64,000 nt of DNA from Rhyzopertha dominica (Eukaryota; Arthropoda; Insecta; Coleoptera; Bostrichidae): assembly GCA_025024175.1 (NCBI GenBank), contig QCXZ01000001.1, positions 6,696,001 to 6,760,000 of the forward strand, written 5' to 3'. Every line of letters starts with the position of its first letter. Positions within the stretch are counted from its first letter, which is position 1. The position numbers were made by a program, and so were the translations under genes. The notes under the pieces were generated by a model. That model was not told where the DNA came from. It did no database searches and saw only the letters and a program-made list of their open reading frames with translations. Shown here piece after piece: positions 1 to 11,363 of the stretch.

Positions 1-352
1 GCTTCTTCCTGTAATAAAGTCATTGCAAATTCAAAATTCTGAATTTTGGTATAAATTAATAAAATACACTCAAAGACTTAATTGAAGAAACGCCTAACTT
101 TGGCACACGAATTGGGCAAAGGTAGATGGCGGTAACCAATTTGTTACAGAGCCGATAAACGGCATTACGCCTTCCTCTGCTAGGAGCAGTAGAGTAGTTT
201 CCCTAAACACAGAAGAACGAACAATCAGGGCAACGGTCTACTAGATGATTTATTAGGGCAATATTTGCATATTTAAATGGGCATTATGGATCCATCCGCT
301 ACCACAGGTAAAGTTTTAACAAAGCAGTTTCTTTGAACCACCGGTACCGTGT
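1..352. other. Unassigned AT-rich sequence
   Basis: I see no coding exon, RNA gene or clear repeat in this stretch. It ends at the left arm of the foldback repeat that follows. Confidence 0.4.
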
Positions 353-1949
353 TATGTGAACGCAAAACTCATTGCAAACTGAGGAAAGTGATGGCTAATA
401 ATTGTCTGAAAATCAAAACCCACACATTTCACTATTTAAACAATGTAGGAACAAAATATCATTTTTTGTAATCTTTTTGCTACAGTGATTTCTGTTATTA
501 TATTAGTGGAACTTTAACGAGAAGTTTCCAGTAATGAAATTCTTTACCTTCTTTAGTGTTACAATTATATTTTTGGTTGGCATAATTTTGCCATAAGCTT
601 GTTTTGCGGTCACTTTAGCATGAATGTTTTGTTACTTACTAGTTACTGAAAACCATTTATTTCTTAAATATAAAGATCCATTTTTCCGGAATATCCTAAC
701 CTAACCTAAACCAAAATGATCATGTGTCAGAAAAATAGTTTTCTCGATAAGTTGTTGCGTGTTATAATAATTATATTGATTCAGTCTTCAAACTTTAAGT
801 TTGGTGTGTCACAAATGAGCGTTACGTATTTGCATCCTACAGGGTATTTCAATATACAAGTAGGTTAAGCAATTGCATAAATAACATTTTAAATGTTTAT
901 TGCTTAGTGATGGTCACTCATAATATAAAACATTGCCTCAGTACAGAGCGTTTTTTGAGCGATCATTCTTATACGTCAATAATTACTTTTTTTTTTAAAT
1001 GAAGATGCACCAAACTAATGTATTACAAAATGATTCGTTTATTTACAATTACATTACATCATTGTTTCGTAATTTAACATTTTGTTACGTATCTTTCTGT
1101 TTTCATGTTGCAGTTGGTACTATAGTTGTACGGTAATATTGTTTTTCATGAATATTTATCTTTTTCTCTCTCGCCCTTTCATTGTGTGTCATTAATAGCA
1201 TATCTGTTTTCTGATATGTATACTTATGTCGAGACTACCTAGTTCATTGCTTGAAGGAGTATACTCCTTGATAGTTTCCATCAAAGTTTTTACTTTTGTA
1301 TGTGTATTATTATTACTTTTGTTTTTATTATTAACTGTAAATTTTAGGAGCACAAGTGAAACGATCTTTTGTCAAGCTGCATATTGATAAACGTGCCTTT
1401 CTTTTTCCATTTAATACATCTTTATCTAAACTATTAACAAAAACAGCCCATGCAAAAAAACACATGAAATTGATTAGAATTAGTACAGATTTAGAAAATT
1501 AAAAAGCGTTAACTTCTTCATGTCGACGCAACGTTTTCGCTTTTACAGACGTTTTACTTGATTTTTTTAATATTGTGAGAATCTTGTAAAGTTGTTTTGC
1601 GGGCAATTTAGTGAAAAACATTGCCTTCTCTAAGAAAAGGTATACAAAGTATATATTTAACTAGTAGCTAATAAAACATTCATGCTAAAGTGACCGCAAA
1701 ACAAGCTTAAGCCTAAATTATACCAATCAAAAATTAAATCTAACACTAAAGAAGATGAAGAATTTCATTATTGGAAACCTGTCGTTAAAGGTCCACCAAC
1801 ATAATAACAGAAATAGCTGTAGCAAAAATATTACAAAAATTATATTTTGTTCCCCCATTGTTTAAATATTCAAATGTGTGGGTTTTGATTTTCAAGACAA
1901 ATATTAGCCATCTTTTTCTTCCGTTTGCAATGAGTTTTGCGTTCACATA
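353..1949. repeat. Foldback repeat with about 300-bp inverted arms
   Basis: The left arm (about 353-650) reappears as its reverse complement at about 1650-1949. The outer tips read TATGTGAACGCAAAAC and GTTTTGCGTTCACATA. Both arms share blocks such as the segment around GACCGCAAAACAAGCTT (left copy reversed). The roughly 1-kb interior has no recognisable protein. This looks like a non-autonomous foldback or MITE-like element. No clear target duplication was found, so the family is not assigned. Confidence 0.6.
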
Positions 1950-3011
1950 TATTATTATTAATATTTTATATCGGACAACTGTTTGACAGACATAAAAATT
2001 AGAAAAAGATACCCTCGATGTCTTAGCTCATTTCCGAGGACATTTTTGGATTCTGGAGGTCAAAAACGATATAAAGGAGATTTTCACTCACCTAGAGCTT
2101 CGTCGAACCTCTTCAATGGTCTGTGAGCTATTCAAGCAGCTGCCTTCATCGTCCTATTCCTGTTCCCCCGGGCCAATGTCAACCTTCAAAGGTATACCTT
2201 TACAATGAAAGAGGGCTGGGTATCCAACCTGAGCCGCCAGTAAGGCCCTCAGGAAGCTCGCAGCACTGACCCAGAGGATTGCCTATCCGACCAGAGCTGC
2301 CAGGTAGGCCCCCACATCTCTTCTAGCCAGTAAGCAGCCCCGGCAGAAGATAATTTAATTCCACCGAGTTATTCACCCTTGCCCGCAGGCTAGCCAAAGA
2401 CCCACATTATCCTACAAGGACATCAAATGGTCGCCCACGTTTCCTCTTAACATATTTTTACTATTTAGAATATTACAAATGCTTAAAAATACTTATTTTT
2501 GATATAAAATAGCCCATAAATACAAATCGAAAATGTGAGGTTAGAACGGTTTGAAATTGACAGATGACGTAAGTGACATTGTTACATAGAGCACACATTA
2601 TTAATAGATCGACATGTTACATTTAAATTAGTGTAGTCAAATACGAATTAGTTCACGGAATTGCCGTTAGGCCAGAATTTTATGCTTGAAACGTGATTGT
2701 AGAATAATTATACAATAAAATTTATCAGTAGTTACTAGAATTAAAATGCCATTATTAAGTACATCAAAAGTATTCCTGATAACACAATGTATATATGTGC
2801 AGTAAAAAATTTTGTCCCTTTCACTCTACGACTAACAACCGTTTCTGAGATACTTGCGTTTGAAGTTTTCTATGGTTTTCCTTGGGAAATCATGGGATTT
2901 CTCCATCGAGCTAGATAAATACACCCAACAGATGGAAATCAACTTATTGACATTTACAAATAAATAATAAACTTTTTGTACAATTTCATCTAGAAAGTTA
3001 ATGTAAAACAG
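1950..3011. other. Intergenic, with a GC-rich island
   Basis: No gene recognised. Bases about 2090-2430 are clearly richer in G+C than everything around them and look unlike local intergenic DNA, possibly a fragment of a SINE, LINE or processed sequence. The rest is AT-rich and includes the expected 3' flank of the SDF2 gene. Confidence 0.4.
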
Positions 3012-4685
3012 CTACAGTTCTGAATGCACATGCGTATGCTTTTCCATTGCATCCGGCGGATGCAAGAAAACTCCTTCCGCTGTCTGCCAGTGGACGGAAC
3101 CCCTGGAACTGGGAACACCAACGATTTCCATTTGTCCGTTTATCGGTCTGCCAAATGTTCGACCAGATGCGGCCAAATACTGCTCCGTATCGACGTGTTT
3201 CAGCATTACGCTCTCATCTCGCAACCAATATTCACCTGCAACATTAATGAAAACTAAAAATAACAAGCTAATTATAAACTGGTTCCAACTAATTATAGTA
3301 AAATCTCAACTTACTATTTCACATATTTTAAAAAATTAATTGCTGATTTAACCGTAAATATAATGAACAAAAAAACATCATAAAACTTTCAGAAATTATT
3401 AAGAAACAAGTGAACATGTTTGAAGATTTTATTAAGCTAATAAAAAATAAAAAACAAGAAAGTACTACAAAGAAGAAAATCAAGATAAGGGAACAACAAA
3501 CAATGGATACTGAATTTCCCAATCAACAGTTTTCAGTTTAAGCCAAAATGTTGGTATAGGTAGGTAGATGATACTTTTGTTATTTGGCCCCATTGGTTCT
3601 AAATTATTTGAACAGTAAAAATCCTGACATAAAATTTACTATGCAATCAGACACCAAGACAAGTTAAGACACAAAGTTCACAGAAAGTCAACACATACTG
3701 ACAGATATTTACATGCTACATCTCATCACCCTCCCAATCAAAAGAATAGTCTTATAAGGACATTATTTGTTAGAGCACAAAGAATCTCGGACGAAAGTTC
3801 CTTGCAAAAAGAAATTGATCATTTTTATTACCAGTTTTTAAACTGTACTGTATTGCAATCTGAAAATAAAAGTATTACTTTTGTCAATATATTTACATTT
3901 TTTGTCATAGTTTAGCTCTCTTCTGACTACGGCTAACATCACTAGGAATATCGAATAAACAATTTGGGAATGTCTGTTTTTGCCGATAAAATTCAAGTTC
4001 ATATGCCATATATTAAAAGTATCACTTTCGATTAAGTTGGCACAATGTGACACGATTTCCTGTTTAATGGACAAACAACAGGTTATATTTAAATTACAAA
4101 TACCAACTACCGAATTTCTCATCGCAAGTATAAAATTACCGTATATTATTATTATTAGTACCTGTACAAACTACGCTCCAGTGGTCACCCGTATCGCCCT
4201 CTCCCTCCTCCCCGTAGCAGCTGATCTCTTGGTCGCCGCTCATCGGACTCGAGAAATGGTGCGAGTGCAGGTTCTTCCCCGTCGCCAGGTGTTCCAGGCG
4301 TATCACGCTGCCACAACGTATCGCCTCTCCCCTAGGACAAATCTTGCCCGTGGCCGCCTTCACCACCCAATGGCTGTTGACGTCTTCCTGTATTTCGGTG
4401 CCCGTCACCGACTGCTGTCCACTGCCCGTTCCATATTTGACATCGTGCGAGTGTAGTCTGACACGGTAATCAGAATTCAGGAGTTTCAGCACTGAACCGC
4501 AAGTAACGTGCTTCAGTTTCGCACCTGGAAGCGTACATCGAGTTGAATTATCAGTTACGGGGGCAAAACAGGGAAATTTAGAGGTTAGGTTAGTAGGAAT
4601 AATGATTTGTTGCGTTACCTTGTACTAATAGCGATTGAAAATGCAGGAAGTTGAAAATTAGTAATGATAACGTCTTGAAAAACAT
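3012..4685 (-). CDS. SDF2: Stromal cell-derived factor 2 (SDF2), MIR-domain ER protein
   Basis: Three exons are seen: 4619-4685, 4162-4524 and 3012-3235, joined in frame through GT...AG introns into 217 residues, close to the roughly 211 of vertebrate SDF2. Exon 1 encodes a hydrophobic signal peptide starting MFFKTLSLLIF. Exon 2 holds the MIR repeats with family hallmarks (VTCGSV, KLLN, RLHSHDVKYGTGSGQQSVTG, LEHLATGKNLHSH). Exon 3 completes the last repeat (LKHVDTEQYL). The protein ends HSEL, a KDEL-like retrieval signal, so it should be a soluble ER-lumen protein. Known family role: partner of ERdj3-type co-chaperones in ER protein folding and quality control, related to the MIR domains of protein O-mannosyltransferases. 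The start was chosen because it opens the signal peptide and the splice phase fits. No neighbour suggests a different role. Confidence 0.93.
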
Positions 4686-6286
4686 CCTTTGTGGTATTTC
4701 GACAATGCTTCCTGATAGTTTTGAAACACGTAATCCATAAACTCAAAACTGATTGGAAATGACAGATGACACCATGACATGACAGTCTCATAGGCAAAGC
4801 GCGGAGGTTAATTGTGGAGGAACAGCTTGCCATGACAACTGGCTGCCAAATCTGTCGATACCGCTTAATTTATTTAAAAACCAACAGATGTCCCTTGGAA
4901 CTTTAGTGAGGTTTTTCATGGCGCGCTTGATTTGATTGAAATTATCATCTGACCATGCATTTTACTCCGTGGATCCATTTTGTAACTGTCACCGTGACAT
5001 GTCATATTGTAATTATTGCGAAATACAAATAACAATTACATTGATTATCACCAAATACCAAATACCGCCGTGCAGTTGTACAGTAGCTTATTGCCTTAAT
5101 TCTACTAGATGTACTGAACAGAGTAGGTAGGTAATTGGTTTGGATTTTGGTTGTGGGATTTATATTAGCTTGATACTAAGAATAGGAACCGGCCCATTGC
5201 TGCTAGAACCGTTGAGTGAAGAAATTTCTTCACTCAAAGCTAGAATGAACAGGAGGACATGGTAGCCAAGTTATTGTTATTGTCGGGTATGGTTCCAGGA
5301 AGCTTGAACATGACAAGCAAATGGTACATGGTTGGAGACGAATCTCAGAGCACCAAAATCATAAGGTTCTTGGTTCTAAGGGCACTTGCAGACGTGGAAA
5401 ACCTGTTATTGGGATGCAGACTGCTTAACGCCAAACACCAAATTTTGACCTTTTTTCATACCTTCCTAATCTAGTTTACTACCTGACTGAAAGTGATGCA
5501 AAGAACGAGCACAGTAGAAATAGGCACGATATCAGATACCGAATCTATGTAAGAAGGTACCGTGGTATTTCTTTTTTTAAATGGGGTATCTTTGTCTAAT
5601 GATTTAACAAAACTGTTCTCATTTTGCAAAAAAATACCTACCTTTTACCTTCGTGTCAGACTGCTAGACATTCTAGTTTACAATAATGTATTTTAAAATT
5701 TACAATTAATTATTAAGTAAATATTGGATATACTGTCATTGGATTAGATAATGTAAATCATCATTCTGCTGTGCTTGTTATTATTGCCGTTTTGAGTTTA
5801 TCCTCATTTAAACACACGAGGTGATCGGCGGCCCACAAAAACATGTTTGTTTAGTTTTACAGCATACGTGGTTTTGCGTATTACCATTAAGAGCATGTTA
5901 ATTTGTTACAAAAAATGACTACATAATGAACTTAAAAAAATGGTCAACTTTACTATATACATAATATAGATATTTATAGAAAATGAACGAAAAAGTTACC
6001 AAATGTAGTAATTATTACAAAAACAGCAAATATCGGGTTTTGCACCCTTGATACACCAATAGATTAGATTTTTATTCGTCCAAAGAAAATTATAATACAT
6101 TTTGCAGGACACGTCACAATGCCATCAATGAATACATATATCACAGTACAAAAAAATACAAAATTACATCCACATTGACATTTATTATATTCTATCACTC
6201 AATTAACAAACATTTTTGCTGATCTAAAAGTAAAAAGTCTTTATATTCCACAATAGAGTAAAACACATTATATATCATTAAAGCTT
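4686..6286. other. Intergenic sequence upstream of SDF2
   Basis: No supported gene. The SDF2 promoter must lie in the first part of this stretch. Short open frames here have no recognisable domain and no splice logic. Simple AT-rich sequence dominates from about 5600. Confidence 0.4.
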
Positions 6287-6384
6287 TCATACAATTTTTA
6301 AACTTCTTACATTTATCTTTTTTATTTCATTTGGCATGATATTGTATAGCTGGATTTCCAGATAGTTGGGACTACTCAATAATT
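6287..6384 (-). pseudogene. 3' end of a Jockey/CR1-like LINE reverse transcriptase ORF (fragment)
   Basis: On the minus strand a short frame contains YNIMPNEIKKINVRSLK followed shortly by a stop. This resembles the usual tail of insect Jockey/CR1-type ORF2 proteins (Y-N-x-L-P-x-E-I-K-x-L-x-x-x-x-F-K). Nothing of the catalytic reverse transcriptase remains next to it. It is a dead 5'-truncated insertion at best, and the match is short. Confidence 0.35.
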
Positions 6385-7421
6385 CTCTTTGTTGTCAGCC
6401 TAATTTTGACGTAGACTCTTATTAGGCTGTAGCTAACAGTCCAGTTCACTGTTGAAACATGCGAAGTACAACTGAAAAAAATATTTAGTGGTCATAGTCT
6501 TCAGTTTATTATAAGTTTATTGTTTCTTTTTAAACACTATTGAAGAAACAAAAAAGTAAAGCAATTTTTAATTACACCCGTAATCTTCGTCAAAGCTAAT
6601 CACCAACATAAATTGTCAGACAACTTTAAACAAAATTTTGTATTGTATTTGACAAATATTACAGATTTATCTAACTAATACAATAAGCTTGTTATGTTTG
6701 TTTGTTATGTCCTTATACTTATAATATACTATATATATAATATACTTATAATGCAGCTTTAATATGTTTATATATAGGTACACCATCTTAAGGTACATAC
6801 ATCACTGACATTATGTTAAATAGCCTTATATTATGCTGTATCCATTAATAGCAATGATTACTAGAATTAACCGTGCCGGCTGCAAAAGGCCTGTTAAAAT
6901 TTTATATCTATTTAAGTTGTATTCATGGAACTTGAAAATAAATGGGACAAATTTCTGAAACTTTATACCCATGTAATTGACTTGTTCATTTACATTTCAT
7001 ACTGACTCATTTAGTATTTAATATTTATCACTGCTACTAGAGGTAACAAAACTTGTGAAATAATACATTCGCTCATATTACTGACTACAAACATAGCTGT
7101 CTGAAATTTTATTATAATCTTTCATCAACTTACTAAGTAGATAAACTATGTATTTAATACAAAAGTGAAATTCGAAATTTGTCCATCAGAATAAAGATGT
7201 TACAGAGTACCTACATGTGCATGATAAAACGAAATGAAGATAATACAATATATGTACAACAATAAGCAGCATGTGATGAGTACTTGACCACTTGACCACA
7301 GAACATCTTAGAAGGCAACCCACAATGCTTGCGTTCGGAACAGTGCTTAGCACCTCTCGTGGCCATCCCCCTTAACTAAATGAAATAAAGGCAGGCTCTT
7401 AAATAAGATATATTATGGTGA
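6385..7421. other. AT-rich sequence without genes
   Basis: No coding or RNA feature could be supported. A short run of TATA-type simple sequence occurs near 6725-6750. Confidence 0.4.
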
Positions 7422-9013
7422 TTACAAAAGATAATTATTGCCTGAATTCATTGTAAATGAGCATATCCAATATATTATTGGGTTTTGCAGGCATAAGGCA
7501 TAAGGCTCTATTCCACTGTGAAAAGCATCTCTTTTGCTGTCTGTAATTAAGTGTCTAATTGATTTCATGTTTGTTACACCCTCATCACATATGCTAGCTA
7601 CTATCACAAATCCTTTCTCATGCACCTGACACACAATATTTTTAAACTGTCTCAGCAATGTCTTATGAAGTTGAAATTGATTTGCAAAATCTATATCCAA
7701 GTGATTGTTTCCAAGTATTCTCTTGTGATACAATCTAACATCCACACTAATATACGATCAGCTATGTCATTCTTTCTATCAAAACTATTATCTACATAGT
7801 CACATACCATATCCTCATATTTCGAAAAATAAAGTCCAGGCTGTAGACATTTCATTTCATAAATTAAAATACAGTACTTGTACGCTGGATCTTTAATTTG
7901 TGAAATACGAAACCGCATATTCTCAAGGACGGCTTTGCAGATACCAGTTTTGATTGGGATATGACGAATNATCTTCTGAAGCATTTCGGTACTTGGTAAG
8001 TAAAATAATTTCGATAGATATCTGTACGTTTTCGGATTTTGAAAAAATAAAGCTAGAGCAAAAGCTTTGCCTTACACTCTATAGGTCTATGGTATTTTTG
8101 TTTCCAATATATCTAATCTGTGACCGAAAAAATTCTTCACTACTTCATTCAAATTGTGTTCTTGCCAAAAAACCATCCTTGATGTATTTCTCAGTAAAAT
8201 GCAAACGACTCTAAATTTACATTCCGAATGTTAATTATTCTTGCCTTTTTAAATCAAGTACGTTTTTGTCAACTTTTTAGCTTTCACTTTAATATGATGT
8301 TCCATGCCCAAAAGTTTCTGTAAATGTCCAATTATATATTAAATCAAGTAACTATTATATACTATAAACAAATGTTAATATATGCTNTATAAGTAAATTT
8401 TTATTTAAAAAAAATAAATTGTGTATTTGTGTAATTATTGTGTAATATTTACATATAAAATATATATTCACTTTTTTTAATGGGTGTAATTGTTTTTTCG
8501 AGGACATAAATAGCTTACTGACTCTTTCCTTGTTTGAGGCTGTCTTTCCTTTGAAGATGATGGATGGATATGAGTGTCACCTTGAACGGAATCAGTTAAG
8601 ACAAAAATGAAAAACAAATTATTAGTTTTTGCTGGACTAGCCAGTCTTAAAGTAGGTTGCGAAAATGCTGATGAAGGACTGGAAGATTTTCGGAATCTTA
8701 TTCATGTGTAGGAAGAATTGTATGAATCTCCTCAAGACTAGGCGTAGCTACGATAATCTCATGAGTAGGAATAACTGCAACTTCTTAAATATGTACTTAC
8801 AAGGTAAAAATAAGGTAGGAATAGCCGTGAATGATAATCTATTGTTTGCAGTTCGATAAGTCGATGAAAAAGGTTTTCGACAATCCTCTTGGTATTGAAC
8901 TCCTGTTTATTCATTTTTTCAATTTCTGGATCGCCAGTTGCTCTTACCCATTGCAGCAATCTTTGTGAATTATTATCGGAAATTTGTGTAAAACTTCCGT
9001 TCTGGCTTCGCAT
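7422..9013 (-). pseudogene. P-element-type (THAP9-like) transposase relic
   Basis: Several broken minus-strand frames together resemble P-element transposases. At 8759-9013 a THAP-like segment (QRLLQWVRATGDPEIEKMNK) precedes a gap. At 7691-7984 the frame has KYCILIYEMKCLQPGLYFSK and YEDMV, matching the catalytic-core block usually written as I-x-D-E-M-x-L-x-P-G. The usual Asp before Glu-Met is missing here (Y directly before EM). At 7422-7745 it continues with FVIVASICDEGVTNMKSIR, the conserved second block with its CD-x-G motif. The frames are offset, one N base sits at 7970, and the THAP cysteines are not all visible. The element is inactive. It lies between SDF2 and the channel gene. Confidence 0.6.
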
Positions 9014-9566
9014 TCACATCCCACCACATAGGCACATACTGCCACGCACTTGCACTTGACACGTAACTGTCACTAACGTTATTAGTTTTGAAGTTGCGAA
9101 TTTCGATCTAGTGAGGCAAGAAAAACCTCACTAACGATTTGAGACCATCTTTTGGATAACTACTGAACTACCCCGCGGAACACGTTTTGGCAGCTAAAAT
9201 GTTTGGCGGGAACGCCAAAGCTGGTGGTCCACATTATACGTCCGCGGGCAAAGGCATAGAATAACCAGTGTTGCCAGTAAGGGTGATGGAATTTCGTTGG
9301 AATCGGCTAAAGGCTAAAATGAAAGGGGATTCATTATTTATTTTATCATAATTGTTAGGTACCTATATATTATGATAAAACGTTAAAAATTTCGTTGTCT
9401 TGTTAAAAAAAAAATACTAGTGCTATTCTGGAGAAACAAGGTGCATATAAACAACATTAATCTCCACAAATAGCAATTTTTTCATCATCTAGTGAAAAAA
9501 TGATAGAAGGTTGACAGTCTTCATGAGCACACTTAAAATACAATACACAATAATATGGTTTTACTC
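9014..9566. other. Intergenic sequence downstream of the channel gene
   Basis: No gene seen. The stretch contains a short GC-richer patch near 9170-9260 and otherwise AT-rich sequence leading to the channel gene polyadenylation signal. Confidence 0.4.
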
Positions 9567-9567
9567 T

Positions 9568-9573
9568 TTTATT
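9568..9573 (-). terminator. Polyadenylation signal AATAAA of the channel gene
   Basis: A canonical AATAAA on the minus strand lies about 25 bases after the stop codon of the four-repeat channel. It supports the proposed last exon and the TAG at 9597-9599 as the true end. Confidence 0.7.
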
Positions 9574-9596
9574 CATTCAACTACACTAACAAGCAA

Positions 9597-11363
9597 CTAA
9601 ATATTCTGCACCCTCTCGTATATTTCGTACCTGGCCGCCGGGAAATACCTCAGCAAGTACAACCAGCTGCTCAAGTCCAAAGTGAGTATTTCCGTGACAG
9701 TCGCGGCACGAAACGAATGAGTATGCGGCGTCTTCAGGAACAACCCCTGCACCTGAAATCACATGGAAATCACCCGACCTGTTACGGTTGTTTTACTGAT
9801 GAGTCCCGACAATGCCGAAACAGTCCTTTTCGTGCAGCTCGTCCACCTGTATCTCTATATTCTGTTCGATGGCCAGCACTTCCACTTTCCCCTTGTGAAT
9901 GAAAAACATCCTGTTGTTGACGTCCCCCTGTTGACAGATCATGTCTCCAGTGAAGAAATTCAAAACTTGCAGTTCGGCGATCAAGAGACGCAGGAAATCG
10001 TTGTGGCAGGATACAAATATGTAATTCTGTTGAGAGAAAGAAAACAGTCAAAGTACGTTTTTTCCTTGATAAGTTATTGTATAAAAAAAACTTTTGAGTG
10101 CTGTGAGATTTTAAAACAAAGACATGAAAATCTCCCTTAGCTTATCGTGAGTATTTTTTTTAAAGAACATCAATTACCTGGTAGAGATGGTGTCCATAAG
10201 CAGCAGCTTTAATATCTTTTCTTAAATAGGAAGGAGCCTCAACAAGAAGTATTGGCAACTGTTGTCCACATTGTTTACTCCACAACTGGTTTGAGTAAGA
10301 TAAAACTTTGCTTAATAAAGGAGCACAGATGTCACTGTTTTTCAAAAACTCCTATAAGGTATACCATTTTCATAAAAAAAGTTCATCTTTACGTGCTTAA
10401 TTATAATACCTTTAGTTTTACCATACCGTGATCATAGTTTACCAGAGTATACGAGTAATTCTGCACAATGGCAGACATGTCACCGATAAAGATAGCAAGC
10501 GTAAACTTAGCAAAAACCATCATTATCGTTATCAGCACATGTTCAATGGTGTTTTTTGGGTATATATCACCCGTGCCAGTTGCAGTGACTATCGTCATGA
10601 TGAAATAAAGAGAGCATACATAATAGCTGTCTTTACACATGGGCAGATCATCTACAATTACAAACACAGATTGAATAGTGTTTTTGCTTCATTTTAACCC
10701 ACCTTTTGCACGAATCCATCCATTCTCTACGCAATGTAAACCCGGACAGCCAACAATGAACAACAAACACGCCCCTATGTGGATCATTAATGAAAAATGC
10801 ACCGCAATGGATCCCAGCTTGAATACCATCACGTTAATGTTCAGACGGTTGTAGGAAACATTAAAGAAATGATTGATACTCCACTTCAAACGTTGTATTT
10901 TAAAAAAAGGGGAAAACGCAGGGCAAATTGTACTCACCATTCTTACCAATCTGTTGATACGCAGCCAAGCAAGATAGTGTTGTTTCTGACCTACTGGTGC
11001 TAAAAATGCAAATACTTCAAAGGGTAACAGACCAAACAGGTCAAGGTAAAAGTGGGAGAAACACATGTATCTGAAAGAAAAAATGATTAAATTGATATCA
11101 TAACATACTCAACTTACCTTTCTTTAATGTCATCTCTATTGGTCACCATCTCCCCAAGTTTGTTCCTGAACGGCTTATAAAATCCTGCATACAGCTTAAT
11201 CAGGTGGAAAACATCCAAGCTATACGTCATGAAGTACATGAGAAAATTGTGATTTTGAAAGGCCATGTGGTGGGAAACAACTAAACAAGACAGAAAAGAC
11301 ATTAACATGGACGGTAAGTTGAAGGCGGCGGACATCAAAAAACGTTGCAGCTTTGTAGTTTTA
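9597..11363 (-). other. Channel repeat IV (residues 1601-2049)
   Basis: S1-S2 are in exon 29. S3 reads YLDLFGLLPFEV and S4 WLRINRLVRM. A 54-base stretch (10884-10937) that stays open in frame is best read as an intron, because removing it restores the S4-S5 spacing. The filter is TATGTGD (GTGD residues 1813-1816, bases 10564-10575), with Thr in place of the usual Tyr/Phe. The CNBD keeps the clearest phosphate-binding motif of the four (HSFRAATV, Arg 2013) but lacks the FGE glutamate. The protein ends soon after the C helix (YEIYERVQNI). Confidence 0.8.

Noticed and set aside
4136..4456. Plus-strand frame of 158 residues at 3980-4456
   Set aside because: It overlaps the SDF2 MIR exon in antisense and has no recognisable features.
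4615..4833. A 72-residue minus-strand frame as an independent gene
   Set aside because: It overlaps SDF2 exon 1 in another frame. The SDF2 frame gives a signal peptide and the correct splice phase.
10884..10937. Extra 18 residues between S4 and S5 of repeat IV
   Set aside because: The segment is flanked by a strong GTGAGT donor and a pyrimidine-rich AG acceptor, has length 54, and its removal restores the usual S4-S5 spacing. I treat it as an intron.
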